In this document: piece after piece, positions 8,688-17,276 of the stretch
Numbering within the stretch: position 1 is the first letter of the stretch
Layout of the letters: each line of letters starts with the position of its first letter
Position numbers and translations under genes: made by a program
The notes under the pieces: model-generated
What the model saw: only the letters and a program-made list of their open reading frames with translations
What the model was told of the DNA's origin: nothing
Database searches by the model: none
Assembly (NCBI GenBank): GCA_031551885.1
Contig: JAVBMX010000034.1
Span: 1 to 55,696 of the forward strand
Origin: Frigididesulfovibrio sp031551885
GTDB taxonomy: Bacteria > Desulfobacterota > Desulfovibrionia > Desulfovibrionales > Desulfovibrionaceae
DNA length: 55,696 nucleotides
Direction of reading: 5' to 3'

Positions 8688-9116
8688 ATGAAAGTCGAAC
8701 AGCTTTCCATATTTTTGGAAAATAAAGCCGGCCGGCTGGCCGAGGTCACCCGCACACTGATGGACGCCGAGGTCAACATCAAGGCCCTTTCTTTGGCTGA
8801 CACCACGGAATTCGGCATCCTGCGACTGATTGTCGACGATCATGAAAAAGCCAAGGCGGCCCTGAAAGAGGCCGGGTTCACCGTGGGCTTCACCGGCGTG
8901 GTCGCCGTAGAGGTGCCCCATAAGCCGGGCGGGCTGAACCAGATCCTTCAGATCATCGGCGAGAACGGCATCAACCTGGAATATATGTACGGCTTCCATC
9001 ACCAGGGTGAAAACGCGGTGATGATTATGCGCTTCGACCGTACCGGCCCGGCTATGGACGTGTTGCGGGAAAACGGCATCCGCATCTTTTCCGGCCTTGA
9101 TCTTTGCAACGCGTAG
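8688..9116 (+). CDS. Tandem ACT-domain protein
   Basis: 142 residues made of two ACT domains. The first starts KVEQLSIFLENKAGRLAEVTRTLMDAEVNIKALSLAD, the second VVAVEVPHKPGGLNQILQIIGENGINLEYMYGF. ACT domains bind amino acids or related small effectors. In Desulfovibrio-like genomes stand-alone double-ACT proteins of this kind often accompany phenylacetate-CoA ligase-type genes, but here the downstream partner is mntP. The ribosome binding site GGAGG precedes the ATG. The ligand is unknown. Confidence 0.85.
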   Translation: MKVEQLSIFLENKAGRLAEVTRTLMDAEVNIKALSLADTTEFGILRLIVDDHEKAKAALKEAGFTVGFTGVVAVEVPHKPGGLNQILQIIGENGINLEYMYGFHHQGENAVMIMRFDRTGPAMDVLRENGIRIFSGLDLCNA

Positions 9117-9125
9117 GTTTGCTTT

Positions 9126-9695
9126 GTGGCTCTTCTTGAGGTGTTGCTGCTGGCCGCGGCGCTTTCCATGGATGCGTTCGCGGTGGCTCTCGCTTCCGGC
9201 ATCCGTCTCTGCGCCGTCTCTCGGGTACAGACGTTCCGTATGGCTTTTGCCTTCGGTTTTTTCCAATTTTTCATGCCCGTGTTGGGCTGGTTTCTCGGCA
9301 AGCAGGTGCGCGGTTGGATTGAAGACTGGGACCATTGGCTTGCCTTCGCGCTTTTGGGCTTTATTGGGATCAAAATGATCCACGAAGCCTTGTCGGGGGA
9401 TGACGAGACCTGCGCGGACCCGACAAAAGGCGCGTCGTTGCTGATTCTGGCCGTGGCCACCAGCATAGACGCCTTGGCCGTGGGGCTTTCGCTGGCCTTC
9501 CTCGGACATGACGTGTTCGTGCCCGCCCTGATCATCGGAGTGGTCTGCGCCGTCTTCACCATCGCCGGCCTGCGCATCGGCTGCTTTGCCGCCGACGCCT
9601 GCCGCTTGGGCCGGCGGGCCGCCATCTTGGGCGGGGTGGTATTGGTCGGTATCGGCGTGCGCATTCTTCACGAGCACGGCGTGTTCGGGGCCTGA
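9126..9695 (+). CDS. mntP: Manganese efflux pump MntP
   Basis: 189 residues, six hydrophobic helices, with the paired family motifs LSMDAFAVALASG (helix 1) and ATSIDALAVGLSLAFLG (mid-protein) whose acidic residues bind Mn(II). It should export excess Mn2+ across the inner membrane. Translation begins with GTG at 9126, nine bases after the ACT stop, so it depends on upstream transcription. No room exists for the yybP-ykoY riboswitch that often controls mntP. Confidence 0.92.
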   Translation: MALLEVLLLAAALSMDAFAVALASGIRLCAVSRVQTFRMAFAFGFFQFFMPVLGWFLGKQVRGWIEDWDHWLAFALLGFIGIKMIHEALSGDDETCADPTKGASLLILAVATSIDALAVGLSLAFLGHDVFVPALIIGVVCAVFTIAGLRIGCFAADACRLGRRAAILGGVVLVGIGVRILHEHGVFGA

Positions 9696-9714
9696 CCCGG
9701 CTTTTTTGCTTGTG

Positions 9715-9753
9715 AAAAGCCCCGGTTTGCCTGCGCGGCGACCGGGGCTTTTT
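9715..9753. terminator. Bidirectional rho-independent terminator
   Basis: AAAAGCCCCGGT (9715-9726) pairs with ACCGGGGCTTTT (9741-9752), a 12-bp stem flanked by A and T runs on both sides. It lies between the convergent mntP and secreted-protein genes and can serve both. Confidence 0.9.
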
Positions 9754-9773
9754 GCGCCAATCGGCATGAGCGT

Positions 9774-10346
9774 TCATTCGGCTGCGAAGAAACTCGAAAC
9801 GCGCGGGTCCGCGATCAAGCACTCATACCCGGTGAAGATGAGCTCGTTGAGCGCCTCGGCGTATTCGCCGGGCATCGTCGCGCGCGGGCTTCGCAGTCGG
9901 ATGTCGGGGCAGGCGACGCCGTACAGGACGGCCCCGCTTTGAGGATCCACAATGGTGTAGCGCACGCTGTAAGTCCAGCTTACCGGATCGTTTCTGTCGT
10001 CGACGCGCAGTTCCAGGATTTCGCCGGTCAGGGCGATGTCCGCTTCCTGATCGATGCGCACGCCCGCATGATACAGTTCCTTGCCCGTGCCCAAACGGAC
10101 ATGTTCCGAGACGGGGCCTCCCAGAATGATTCGGGAGCGGGTTTCCGAGTAAATTTCCGTTTTGTATTCGACCTTGCCGTCGTCAAAAGGCCGATACGTG
10201 AAGACGCCGATGCCCACGCTTCCCTTCAGCTTGCGCGTGCCGCGCGCCTTGTAGTCCAGAGTGGGGTTGAGGGCGTCCGCCGCAACGAGGTCGGGCATGC
10301 AGAACGACGCGAGCAGGATCAGGAGGAGGGTGGGGAACGCTTTCAT
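9774..10346 (-). CDS. Secreted hypothetical protein, 190 aa
   Basis: N-terminal signal peptide MKAFPTLLLILLASFCMPDLVAADA, then a soluble domain rich in beta-strand patterns (VGIGVFTYRPF, ADIALTGEILELRVDD, WTYSVRYTIVD). No lipobox is evident. The pattern recalls small periplasmic proteins of the YajG or transport-auxiliary type, but I cannot assign a family. The ATG at 10346 begins the signal peptide, one base after the upstream M23 peptidase ends. Envelope function is likely from that linkage and the signal peptide. Confidence 0.75.
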   Translation of the reverse strand: MKAFPTLLLILLASFCMPDLVAADALNPTLDYKARGTRKLKGSVGIGVFTYRPFDDGKVEYKTEIYSETRSRIILGGPVSEHVRLGTGKELYHAGVRIDQEADIALTGEILELRVDDRNDPVSWTYSVRYTIVDPQSGAVLYGVACPDIRLRSPRATMPGEYAEALNELIFTGYECLIADPRVSSFFAAE

Positions 10347-10347
10347 C

Positions 10348-11787
10348 CTAGCGCCTCTTCTGTCCGCCGGAACGCCCGGAACCGCCGGAACGACGGGGCG
10401 GTTGTTGCTTTTTGGCCGGGGGATCGGCGGGGGGCGGGGTGGAGAGCACGATCTTGGGGGCCTTGCCGCCGGCCGCGAGGATGCGATCCGAGACGTTGTC
10501 TCTGATCCAGTGCGCGTCCAGCCATTCAATGGGGGTGACTTCCACCCCGGAAATCAGAATGCCGAAGTGCAAATGGTCGCCCCCGGCCATGCCCGTTGCG
10601 CCGGTATGGCCGATGATGTCGCCTTTTTGCACGGTCTGCCCCACGGTAACCTGATGGTCCGTCAGGTGGGAGTAAAGGCTTTGCAGACCCAGGCCGTGGT
10701 CGAGAACCACCAGGTTGCCGTAAATGCCGAGGTAACCGGCGAACACGACGGTGCCGTTGTTTGAGGCGGGCACGGCCGACTGGGCCAGCGAAGCGAGATC
10801 AAGCCCGAGGTGGGTTTGCCGGTCGACCTCTTTGCCTTCCCACATATAGGTGCGGTGATCGGCGAATCCGGCTCGGGGGGCGGCGTCGGGCAGGCGCAGG
10901 AAGGATCCGTCCCAGAGGATCTCGGCAAAGGAATTCTTGCCCATCTCAAGCAGGGTTTGCGCGTTCTCGTGCCGGACCCGGCCGTTGACCTCCAGGAACC
11001 GTTGGATATCGCTCATCTGACCCGGGACCAGCAACGAGAACTCGTTGGCCTTGGCATCCAGGAAGGATTGGTCGAGGTTGATGCTGTCCGATTTGAAGAC
11101 GCGGTTGATGCGGTTTACGTTGAGGGTGTTGATCTGGGAGTTTCCGGCCAGGTCCACGGCCATTATTTGCGGTGAAAAGTCCTTGTTCTCCATTTGATAG
11201 GGGAAGGCAAAAAACGCGATGTAGTCGCCGTTTTCCTGGCGGTAGCCGGGGAAAAACAGATCTCCCACCTTGACGCCGGTCTGGGTCGCTTCCTTGGAAA
11301 TCGAATACACCACGCACCCGGTTCCGCCCCGACGCACATAGGGAACGGAGCTTTTTACGGCGATGCGCGGGGGTGAAACGTCGATACGCATCGGGAGCGT
11401 GATTTCTTCCGAGTTGCCCCGGCCGAACCCGCCGAAGGAATCGTCCGAAGCGGAAATGATCAGTTCAAAGGCCGCGTCGTTGATGCCGGAGTCCTTCATG
11501 GTGAAGGTCAGGCTTTGTTTGTGGGAGCCGTCGTCGTAAGTTTTTTCGGCAACGGGCAGCACGGCGTCGCCTTTGCGGGCCGAAACCCGAATGCGCTTGA
11601 TGGGGTTTTTGGCATCCTCGGCGGTCACCGTGAGAGGCAGAGTGGGGGAAACCTGTTCCTGGTTCGGGGTCAGTGTGATGGTGGGGGCGCTCATATCGCG
11701 AAACATCTTCCAACCCACCCAACCGAGGGCGCAAACGGCCAGCGCCACGACTATCGGAAATAGACGGGAGCGAGATCTGTGAAGCAT
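10348..11787 (-). CDS. M23/LytM-family metallopeptidase, membrane-anchored
   Basis: 479 residues. A single N-terminal membrane anchor (FPIVVALAVCALGWVGWKMF) is followed by beta-rich, Ig-like regions (about 35-300) and a C-terminal LytM domain. The zinc-site motifs are present: THLGLD and DHLHFG. The second catalytic His is in LYSHLTDHQ. An intact site implies cleavage of peptidoglycan cross-bridges in the periplasm. The tail (KKQQPPRRSGGSGRSGGQKRR) is strongly basic and may bind anionic envelope polymers. The ATG at 11787 was chosen because it directly precedes the anchor. Confidence 0.9.
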   Translation of the reverse strand: MLHRSRSRLFPIVVALAVCALGWVGWKMFRDMSAPTITLTPNQEQVSPTLPLTVTAEDAKNPIKRIRVSARKGDAVLPVAEKTYDDGSHKQSLTFTMKDSGINDAAFELIISASDDSFGGFGRGNSEEITLPMRIDVSPPRIAVKSSVPYVRRGGTGCVVYSISKEATQTGVKVGDLFFPGYRQENGDYIAFFAFPYQMENKDFSPQIMAVDLAGNSQINTLNVNRINRVFKSDSINLDQSFLDAKANEFSLLVPGQMSDIQRFLEVNGRVRHENAQTLLEMGKNSFAEILWDGSFLRLPDAAPRAGFADHRTYMWEGKEVDRQTHLGLDLASLAQSAVPASNNGTVVFAGYLGIYGNLVVLDHGLGLQSLYSHLTDHQVTVGQTVQKGDIIGHTGATGMAGGDHLHFGILISGVEVTPIEWLDAHWIRDNVSDRILAAGGKAPKIVLSTPPPADPPAKKQQPPRRSGGSGRSGGQKRR

Positions 11788-12092
11788 GATCCATCCTTCA
11801 GAAAAAAGTTGGCAAAATGCGAAAAATACCGGGCCCGCAATCCGTTGGTCGGCGCAAAGCAACGTTGAAAAAGCTTCCACACTCCGACGGACACGCAAAC
11901 GGACCAGGTGAAATCATTTCAGGTTCGGCCTTTATTCATCCGCCCGCCGCAAAGTCGTCTTTTTCGTCCCGCAACGGCGCAAGAGACAATCAACTTTGCG
12001 GTATGTCGATGCGGCTTTGTTCAATTTTTCCCTCATTCCTTAGAAGCCGAAAAATCGGCTTTTCGCGGCCGCCGTTTTCATGAGGGCCGAGC
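11788..12092. other. Intergenic region between M23 peptidase and CBS genes
   Basis: 305 bases containing no convincing gene. It should carry the M23 peptidase promoter (minus strand) and the transcript end of the CBS gene. Short open frames here lack family resemblance and a ribosome binding site. Confidence 0.5.
12044..12064. terminator. Weak hairpin terminator downstream of CBS gene
   Basis: AAGCCGA (12044-12050), loop AAAA, TCGGCTT (12055-12061) followed by TTC. The stem is short and the T-run is better on the plus strand than on the minus strand where the CBS gene ends. Confidence 0.4.
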
Positions 12093-12512
12093 CTAGACCG
12101 GGCCGAGCAGGCGGATGGCCAGTTTGACGAAGTCGGCTTCGGTGAGAATACCCACCAGGGTGTCGTCTTCGAGAATCGGCAGGCAGCCGACCTTGTGCCG
12201 CAAAAGAGTCGTGGCGGCCTCGATCAACGGCGTGTCGGGCGAGGCGTGGAGCAGATCCACGGTCATGACTTCCGAAACCGGAATGCCGGATTCAATCTGT
12301 TCCCGCACATCCTGGTGCACATCGGCAAATTGCGAAACGGATGCCTTGAGCAGGTCCCGTTGGCTGATCACCCCCAGAAAGGCTCCGTCGGCGGAGACGA
12401 CCGGAAGGTGGCGGATTCGGCTTTCCTGCATCAAAGTGCGGGCGGTGTACAACGAATCGATGGGCCTGAGGGTGATCAGGCTCGTACTCATCACATCGGC
12501 TACACGCAGCAT
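12093..12512 (-). CDS. Two-CBS-domain protein
   Basis: 139 residues forming one CBS pair: MLRVADVMSTSLITLRPIDSLYTARTLM through GVISQRDLLK, and IPVSEVMTVDLLHASPDTPLIEAATTLL through GILTEADFVKLA. Such modules bind adenine nucleotides (AMP, ATP, SAM) and often act as stand-alone sensors. No effector domain is attached, so the partner is unknown. The ATG at 12512 follows GGAG and begins the domain. A longer in-frame start at 12839 would run into the divergent pcm gene and is rejected. Confidence 0.85.
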   Translation of the reverse strand: MLRVADVMSTSLITLRPIDSLYTARTLMQESRIRHLPVVSADGAFLGVISQRDLLKASVSQFADVHQDVREQIESGIPVSEVMTVDLLHASPDTPLIEAATTLLRHKVGCLPILEDDTLVGILTEADFVKLAIRLLGPV

Positions 12513-12777
12513 ATTTGTTCTCCGAAAAGGCGACGTTTGAGATCTGGCGGCATCATGGCACGTTCCAGCGGGTTTTTCAAGTCGGACACGGCGTATCGAC
12601 AATTCTTCGCCGGGTCGGCCGCGAACGAGAGGGACGTGATGGTCGAACCGGGTGATTTTTTGCCGATTCTGCGGCTGCGCCGACCCGGCGGCAGTGGGAA
12701 CGGCATTGACTTGCGGGGGAAAATCTGGTTCCAGTGGCTGGGTTTGCACTTTTGTCCCCGAACAGAAAGGGAGAGGC

Positions 12778-13428
12778 ATGGGCGTATTTAAAATCAGTCG
12801 GGAGCGCATGGTCAACGAGCAGCTTCGCGCCAGGGGCATAACCGATGCCGCCGTTTTGGCCGCGATGCGCGAAGTGCCGCGCCACCAGTTCGTTCCCGAG
12901 GCGCTGCGCTCGCGTGCCTACGATGATTATCCCCTGCCCATCGGGCACGGGCAGACGATTTCTCAGCCCTATGTCGTGGCTTTGATGAGTTCGCTGTTGC
13001 AGGCCTCGCCCGGTATGAAGGTGCTGGAGATCGGAACCGGCTCGGGCTATCAGGCGGCGGTTTTGGCGGCCATGGGCCTGGAAGTCTACACGGTGGAACG
13101 CTTGAAGGCGTTGTACCAGCCCACCTGCGAACTGCTTATCCGCCTGCGGCTCCACCGGATTAAAGTCAAACTGGCCGACGGCACGGAAGGTTGGCTCGAA
13201 GCGGCTCCTTTTGACCGGATCATCGTGACGGCGGGCGGGCCTTCGGTGCCCGAGCCGTTGGTGCGGCAACTCGCGGACCCCGGCATTATGATCGTGCCCG
13301 TGGGGGCCGGCCATAAAGAGCAGCATCTTGTGGTGGTGCAAAAAGAAAACGGCACGGTTGTTGAAACCGCGCAGAAGCGCGTGGCCTTTGTAGATCTGGT
13401 GGGCAACCACGGCTGGCGCGATGGATGA
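12778..13428 (+). CDS. pcm: Protein-L-isoaspartate O-methyltransferase
   Basis: 216 residues with the PCMT features: RGITDAAVLAAMREVPRHQFVPEALRSRAYDDYPLPIGHGQTISQPYVVALM, the SAM-binding motif EIGTGSGYQAAVLA, and post-motif FDRIIVTAGGPSVPEPL. It repairs isoaspartyl residues in aged proteins using SAM. The ATG at 12778 follows GGGAGAGG and is the conserved start. An upstream in-frame extension to 12652 lacks homology. It is divergent from the CBS gene. Confidence 0.94.
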   Translation: MGVFKISRERMVNEQLRARGITDAAVLAAMREVPRHQFVPEALRSRAYDDYPLPIGHGQTISQPYVVALMSSLLQASPGMKVLEIGTGSGYQAAVLAAMGLEVYTVERLKALYQPTCELLIRLRLHRIKVKLADGTEGWLEAAPFDRIIVTAGGPSVPEPLVRQLADPGIMIVPVGAGHKEQHLVVVQKENGTVVETAQKRVAFVDLVGNHGWRDG

Positions 13429-13638
13429 ACAATGGAGCGGGCCGGGTTTCCTTGCGGAAAAATACCGGCCGGGAGACCTGAAGGTGAGGGCGTTCGCTTG
13501 GCGACTCCTCCCGCGTGATGTCCCGACTTCTTCCCAATCTTTCAATAATCCTTATGTTGTTCAGGCCGACGCGGACGTCCCGATTTACCGGAGGCGCGGG
13601 CGGGCTTTGAAGAATCGGCACAATGAAGGAGTGATGCA

Positions 13639-14604
13639 ATGAGCAAAGATCCTTTTCGGCGCGAGGGAGAATGTACTTCTCGGGCGGGGTGTTCCACGGC
13701 CGGCAAAGACGGTTCGGGCTGCGCCTCGTGCGCGAGCAAAGGGGGCGGCGCCAATCCGGCGGCGGCTCAGGACGCCGCCATCGCCGGCGCGCTCGGCCGA
13801 ATCAAATATCCCGTCTTTGTGATGAGCGGCAAAGGCGGCGTGGGCAAAAGCTCGGTCAGCGTGAATATTGCCTCCGCTCTGCACGCCAAGGGATTTACCG
13901 TCGGCCTTCTGGACGTGGACCTGCACGGCCCCAGTGTGGCCGGGCTGTTGGGCCTTTCCGCCGGGTTGGATATGGACGAAGCGGGCGAGAAACTCTACCC
14001 GGCCGAGTACCGCCCGGGGTTCAAAGTGCTTTCCATCGACTCGCTCCTGCGCGACAGAAACACCGCCATTTTGTGGCGCGGCCCCAAAAAGACCGGGGCC
14101 ATCCGCCAGTTTATCGGCGACGTGCTTTGGGGTGATCTGGACTTTTTGATTATTGACTCGCCTCCCGGCACGGGCGACGAGCACCTGACCATCCTCAAGG
14201 CCATTCCCGACGTGCTGTGTCTGGTCGTGACCACCCCGCAGGAGGTTTCTCTGGCCGACGTGCGCAAGGCCGTGAACTTCCTGCAACACGCCGAGGCCCT
14301 TGTGCTGGGCGTGGTGGAAAACATGAGCGGGCTGACCTGCCCGCATTGCGGCGGGGATATCCCGCTGTTCAAGTCGGGCGGCGGCGCAACCCTGGCCGCG
14401 CAGTATGGTCTGCCGTTTCTTGGGGCCATACCTCTGGACCCCGCCACGGTGGTCGCGGCGGACTTGGGGAAACCCGTGGTGCTGCTTGACGAACCGGGTG
14501 CGGCCAAAAGCGCGTTCTTGGCCCTGGCCGCCGCCGTGGCCGCGGCCGCCGCAAAGGGCGAGGCGGTCCGTCTTTCCTTGCCGCCCGCGAATGAAGCGGG
14601 CTGA
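13639..14604 (+). CDS. mrp: Mrp/NBP35-family Fe-S carrier ATPase
   Basis: 321 residues. The N-terminus has a cysteine-rich segment (CTSRAGCSTAGKDGSGCASCASKGGG). It is followed by the deviant Walker A motif SGKGGVGKSSVSVNIA, the second-lysine type typical of MinD/Mrp ATPases. IDSPPGTGDEHLT is the Mrp signature, and a later CPHCGG motif can hold a bridging Fe-S cluster. The role is ATP-dependent assembly or transfer of Fe-S clusters in the cytoplasm. The ribosome binding site AAGGAG precedes the ATG. A 210-base gap separates it from pcm. Confidence 0.92.
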   Translation: MSKDPFRREGECTSRAGCSTAGKDGSGCASCASKGGGANPAAAQDAAIAGALGRIKYPVFVMSGKGGVGKSSVSVNIASALHAKGFTVGLLDVDLHGPSVAGLLGLSAGLDMDEAGEKLYPAEYRPGFKVLSIDSLLRDRNTAILWRGPKKTGAIRQFIGDVLWGDLDFLIIDSPPGTGDEHLTILKAIPDVLCLVVTTPQEVSLADVRKAVNFLQHAEALVLGVVENMSGLTCPHCGGDIPLFKSGGGATLAAQYGLPFLGAIPLDPATVVAADLGKPVVLLDEPGAAKSAFLALAAAVAAAAAKGEAVRLSLPPANEAG

Positions 14605-14938
14605 GTCGCCGAGCGCGCGTCGAACACAACGTCATCAGAGATTATTTATGGAGCCAAAGCGCCTTTGCCCCGGCGGGGAACGGTGCGGGCCGGGCCTTGG
14701 TTGCTTCCCCGGCAGGTTCGGCATATAGTATCATGGGCTTCGGGCGTGACGGCGTCAACCGCCGGTGGGGTTTTACGCCGTTTCCCGTTGCTTCGCGCGG
14801 GCCGGGGAGCGCGGCTTGCTCCCGTTTTTGAAGCGCCCCATGTTGCGATGCGGCATTTTTGCCGCGCGCATGTCGCCGGTCGATACCGGCCCATTGCCGG
14901 CAGCGTGACGCATTGCCGGCCGGATAAGGAACGCGGCG
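14605..14938. other. Intergenic region between mrp and pgsA
   Basis: 334 bases with no supported gene. It contains a promoter candidate (14701-14729) and a hairpin TGCGGCA...TGCCGCG (14849-14866) with a T5 run in the loop. If the promoter is right, the pgsA leader is about 200 nucleotides long. No known riboswitch was recognised. Confidence 0.5.
14701..14729 (+). promoter_or_regulatory. Candidate sigma-70 promoter for pgsA operon
   Basis: TTGCTT (14701-14706), a 17-base spacer and TATAGT (14724-14729). The -10 box matches five of six consensus positions; the -35 box is weak. Confidence 0.35.
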
Positions 14939-15517
14939 GTGAAAAGTCTGAATCTTCCCAATATGCTCACGTTGAGCCGCATTTTTGTGGTGCCGCTGAT
15001 TCTGCTCGGCATAGCCGCCGGAGGCCGCTGGAGTTGTATGCTGGCCTTTGCAGCTTTCGCCGCGGCCGGTTTCACCGACTTTATCGACGGCTACCTTGCC
15101 CGCAGCGGCAATCAGGTCACCCGTCTGGGCAAATTTTTGGACCCCCTGGCCGACAAAGTTTTGGTCTGTTCCGTATTGGTCATGTTGGTGCAATTGGGGT
15201 ATGTGGCCGGCTGGATCGCCATTGTGATCATCTGCCGCGACATCATGGTCACTGGACTGCGGGCCATTGCCGCCGACGAAGGTGTGGTCATTGCGGCGGA
15301 CAACTTGGGAAAGCTCAAAACGATTATGCAAATGCTCGCTTTGGGTCCGCTTATCATGCATCACGTCTGGTTCGGCATATCGATGCATGATGTGGGAATC
15401 TTTTTACTTTACATTGCACTCGCACTCACGGTATTTTCAGGGTGTAAGTATTTTTGGATGTTTTCGCGGGTCTGGCGGGATAAACCCGCGGGGGGGCCCG
15501 TCGAAAAGGAGGGGTGA
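14939..15517 (+). CDS. pgsA: CDP-diacylglycerol-glycerol-3-phosphate 3-phosphatidyltransferase
   Basis: 192-residue membrane enzyme making phosphatidylglycerol phosphate. The CDP-alcohol phosphotransferase signature DG(x)2AR(x)8G(x)3D(x)3D is intact in DFIDGYLARSGNQVTRLGKF then LDPLADK. Hydrophobic helices span most of the protein. Translation starts with GTG at 14939 (KSLNLPNMLTLSRIF, the conserved family N-terminus). The stop overlaps the next start by one base (TGATG), beginning a tightly coupled run of genes. Confidence 0.93.
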   Translation: MKSLNLPNMLTLSRIFVVPLILLGIAAGGRWSCMLAFAAFAAAGFTDFIDGYLARSGNQVTRLGKFLDPLADKVLVCSVLVMLVQLGYVAGWIAIVIICRDIMVTGLRAIAADEGVVIAADNLGKLKTIMQMLALGPLIMHHVWFGISMHDVGIFLLYIALALTVFSGCKYFWMFSRVWRDKPAGGPVEKEG

Positions 15518-15789
15518 TGTCTGACGATGTTTCGCTGAACAGCAGGTTGCGCAACTGCCTGGATACCATTCTGGAGCTGGAAGGGCCCCTGCTGCATACC
15601 CAAATGGGTGGATTGTTGATGCGGGAGTTTCAATCGCTGAAAGAAGTGATGGAAAACCTGAGTGCCGTCGAAGTCTGTGAGGCCGACGTGGAACGTATCG
15701 AAGCCGCCACCGACAGGTTCCTGGGGGAACTGAAAGACGTGCTGGCCGAAGTTGCCGAGGGGGCAAACCACAAGCGGGTGCTGCAATAA
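15517..15789 (+). CDS. Small conserved hypothetical protein, 90 aa
   Basis: Unrecognised acidic, largely helical cytoplasmic protein (SDDVSLNSRLRNCLDTILELEGPLLHTQMGGLLMREFQSLKEVMENL). No membrane segment. It is a real operon member: its ATG overlaps the pgsA stop and its TAA overlaps the next ATG, each by one base. The sandwiched position between pgsA and an FtsB-like gene hints at an envelope or division link, which is inference only. Confidence 0.7.
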   Translation: MSDDVSLNSRLRNCLDTILELEGPLLHTQMGGLLMREFQSLKEVMENLSAVEVCEADVERIEAATDRFLGELKDVLAEVAEGANHKRVLQ

Positions 15790-16115
15790 TGACTTGGCGT
15801 CCGATGCTGTTGGGCGTTTCCGTTCTGCTCAACCTCGTTTTGGTCTACAGTTTAATCTGGGGCGAAAACGGGGCGTTCGAGTATAAATTGCTCAAGGAGC
15901 AATGCGGAGCCTTGGAAACGAAAATTCAAGAGTATGACGAAAAAAATCTTGCCCTCAGCAAAGAAATACGTTTACTGCAATCGGATGAAAAGTATCAGGA
16001 GAAGATGATTCGTACCCGACTGAATTTTGTGCGGGATAATGAAATCCTCTACATATTCCCTGAAACAAAGGCGCCGGAAGTCGCCGAGGAAGGGTCCCAT
16101 GAAACAGAAAATTGA
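15789..16115 (+). CDS. FtsB/DivIC-like septum formation protein
   Basis: 108 residues with an N-terminal membrane helix (MLLGVSVLLNLVLVYSLIW) followed by a coiled coil (LKEQCGALETKIQEYDEKNLALSKEIRLLQ) and a short conserved-type end EKMIRTRLNFVRDNEILYIFPE. This is the architecture of FtsB/DivIC divisome proteins, which bridge FtsL and FtsQ in the periplasm. Overlap with the preceding stop is one base; the following gene begins 17 bases inside it. The assignment rests on architecture and the RxxLxxVxxxEIxYxFPE pattern. Confidence 0.8.
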   Translation: MTWRPMLLGVSVLLNLVLVYSLIWGENGAFEYKLLKEQCGALETKIQEYDEKNLALSKEIRLLQSDEKYQEKMIRTRLNFVRDNEILYIFPETKAPEVAEEGSHETEN

Positions 16116-17256
16116 ACTGTATCGCGAAGTTTTGGAGTTGGAACCCGGCTCACGGGTATTTTTTCCTTTGGCCAAACTTTTGATTCAAGACGAACGTTCC
16201 GACGAAGCCCTTGAGGTGCTCCGCGAAGGCCTGCTTCGCAGGCCCGACCATGTGGAGGCTCGTCTTTTGCTGGTTGAACTGCTGTGCGGCACGGACGATG
16301 AAGCCGGGCTGGATGCGGAAATGACCTATCTGGAGCGCGTGTTTTCCTCGTATCCCGCTTTCTGGGAAGAGTGGAGCGGCCGGCTTTCCCGTCGGCCCGA
16401 GTCGAAAGACGCCGCCATTGCCGGGCGTTTCTTCTCGCTTTCGTTGCAGGGCCGGCCCGTCAACTGGGCCGATGTGATCGATCAAGGTCTGCGCGCCTTC
16501 ACCGGGGGGCAGCCCGCGCGTTCGCGCGCCGTTGATATGCCCGACCTGTCTTTGGGCTCGAACCCCGTCGAACGGGTTGCCCGATTTGAAGAGCCCGTCT
16601 CCCGGATGCCGCATCTGTCGTTGTCCTTGTCCCCGAAGCAGCCGGCCGAGCGGGAGTCGAGCGGGCCGCAACATGCGGAACTCGCGTCCAAGGGCTGGGG
16701 CTTTTCTCTGGTTGAGACCCCGGAGGAGGAAGCCGTCCCGCAGCGGCAGGAAGCGCGCTCCGTCGCCGACGTGCCGACCTTGTCTTTGACTCCGGTCGCC
16801 GAGGAATCCATTGAAGAGTTGTTTGAGCCCCGTGTCGACGAGCCCGTCATGGCGGCCGCCGCCGTGGAGTTCGAAGCCGGCGAGCGGGACACGGTCGAGT
16901 CGCAGGATCTGGACGTCGCGGATGAAGACGCCGAAGAAGCTCCCATTTTCCGCAACCTGGGCGCCGTCGACTCGGACGAGGACTTCAGCCTGCGCACCCG
17001 CTCCATGGCCGAGATTTTGGCGGAGCAGGGCGACTACGCGGGCGCTCTGGAAATCTATCGGGAGCTGGAACCCCGGATCGCTCCGACGGAACGGCTTGAG
17101 CTTGCCACGCGGATCGATGAATTGGAGGAGCGCCTTCGGGAGTCCGAAGAAGAGGCTCGGGAGCTGGAACAGTACGCCGTGCCCGGCTCGGACGGCACGA
17201 AGCTGGTGGACCTGTTGGAGTCCCTGGCCAAACGCCTGGAAGCCCGCGCCCGCTAG
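16099..17256 (+). CDS. TPR-like repeat protein, 385 aa
   Basis: Starts MKQKIELYREVLELEPGSRVFFPLAKLLIQDERSDEALEVLREGLLRRPDHVEARLLLVELL, a typical pair of tetratricopeptide repeats. A second TPR-like unit appears near the end (SMAEILAEQGDYAGALEIYRELEPR), with a C-terminal coiled coil (IDELEERLRESEEEARELEQ). The central ~170 residues are acidic and repetitive (DMPDLSLGSNP, MPHLSLSLSP, DVPTLSLTPV): three copies of a PxLSL motif that may be short linear binding sites. No signal peptide, so it is probably a cytoplasmic scaffold. I chose the ATG at 16099 by homology to the TPR start. Confidence 0.78.
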   Translation: MKQKIELYREVLELEPGSRVFFPLAKLLIQDERSDEALEVLREGLLRRPDHVEARLLLVELLCGTDDEAGLDAEMTYLERVFSSYPAFWEEWSGRLSRRPESKDAAIAGRFFSLSLQGRPVNWADVIDQGLRAFTGGQPARSRAVDMPDLSLGSNPVERVARFEEPVSRMPHLSLSLSPKQPAERESSGPQHAELASKGWGFSLVETPEEEAVPQRQEARSVADVPTLSLTPVAEESIEELFEPRVDEPVMAAAAVEFEAGERDTVESQDLDVADEDAEEAPIFRNLGAVDSDEDFSLRTRSMAEILAEQGDYAGALEIYRELEPRIAPTERLELATRIDELEERLRESEEEARELEQYAVPGSDGTKLVDLLESLAKRLEARAR

Positions 17257-17276
17257 GGCCTTGGGAAGGAGCCTTC

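Noticed and set aside
9117..9126. yybP-ykoY manganese riboswitch ahead of mntP
   Set aside because: Only nine bases separate mntP from the ACT gene, so no leader exists at this position.
8349..9767. 472-codon minus-strand frame across the ACT and mntP genes
   Set aside because: Antisense of two recognised genes. It spans their intergenic region only because stops are rare in GC-rich DNA.
13421..13642. 73-codon frame between pcm and mrp
   Set aside because: Overlaps the pcm end and the mrp start, lacks a ribosome binding site and has no recognisable feature.
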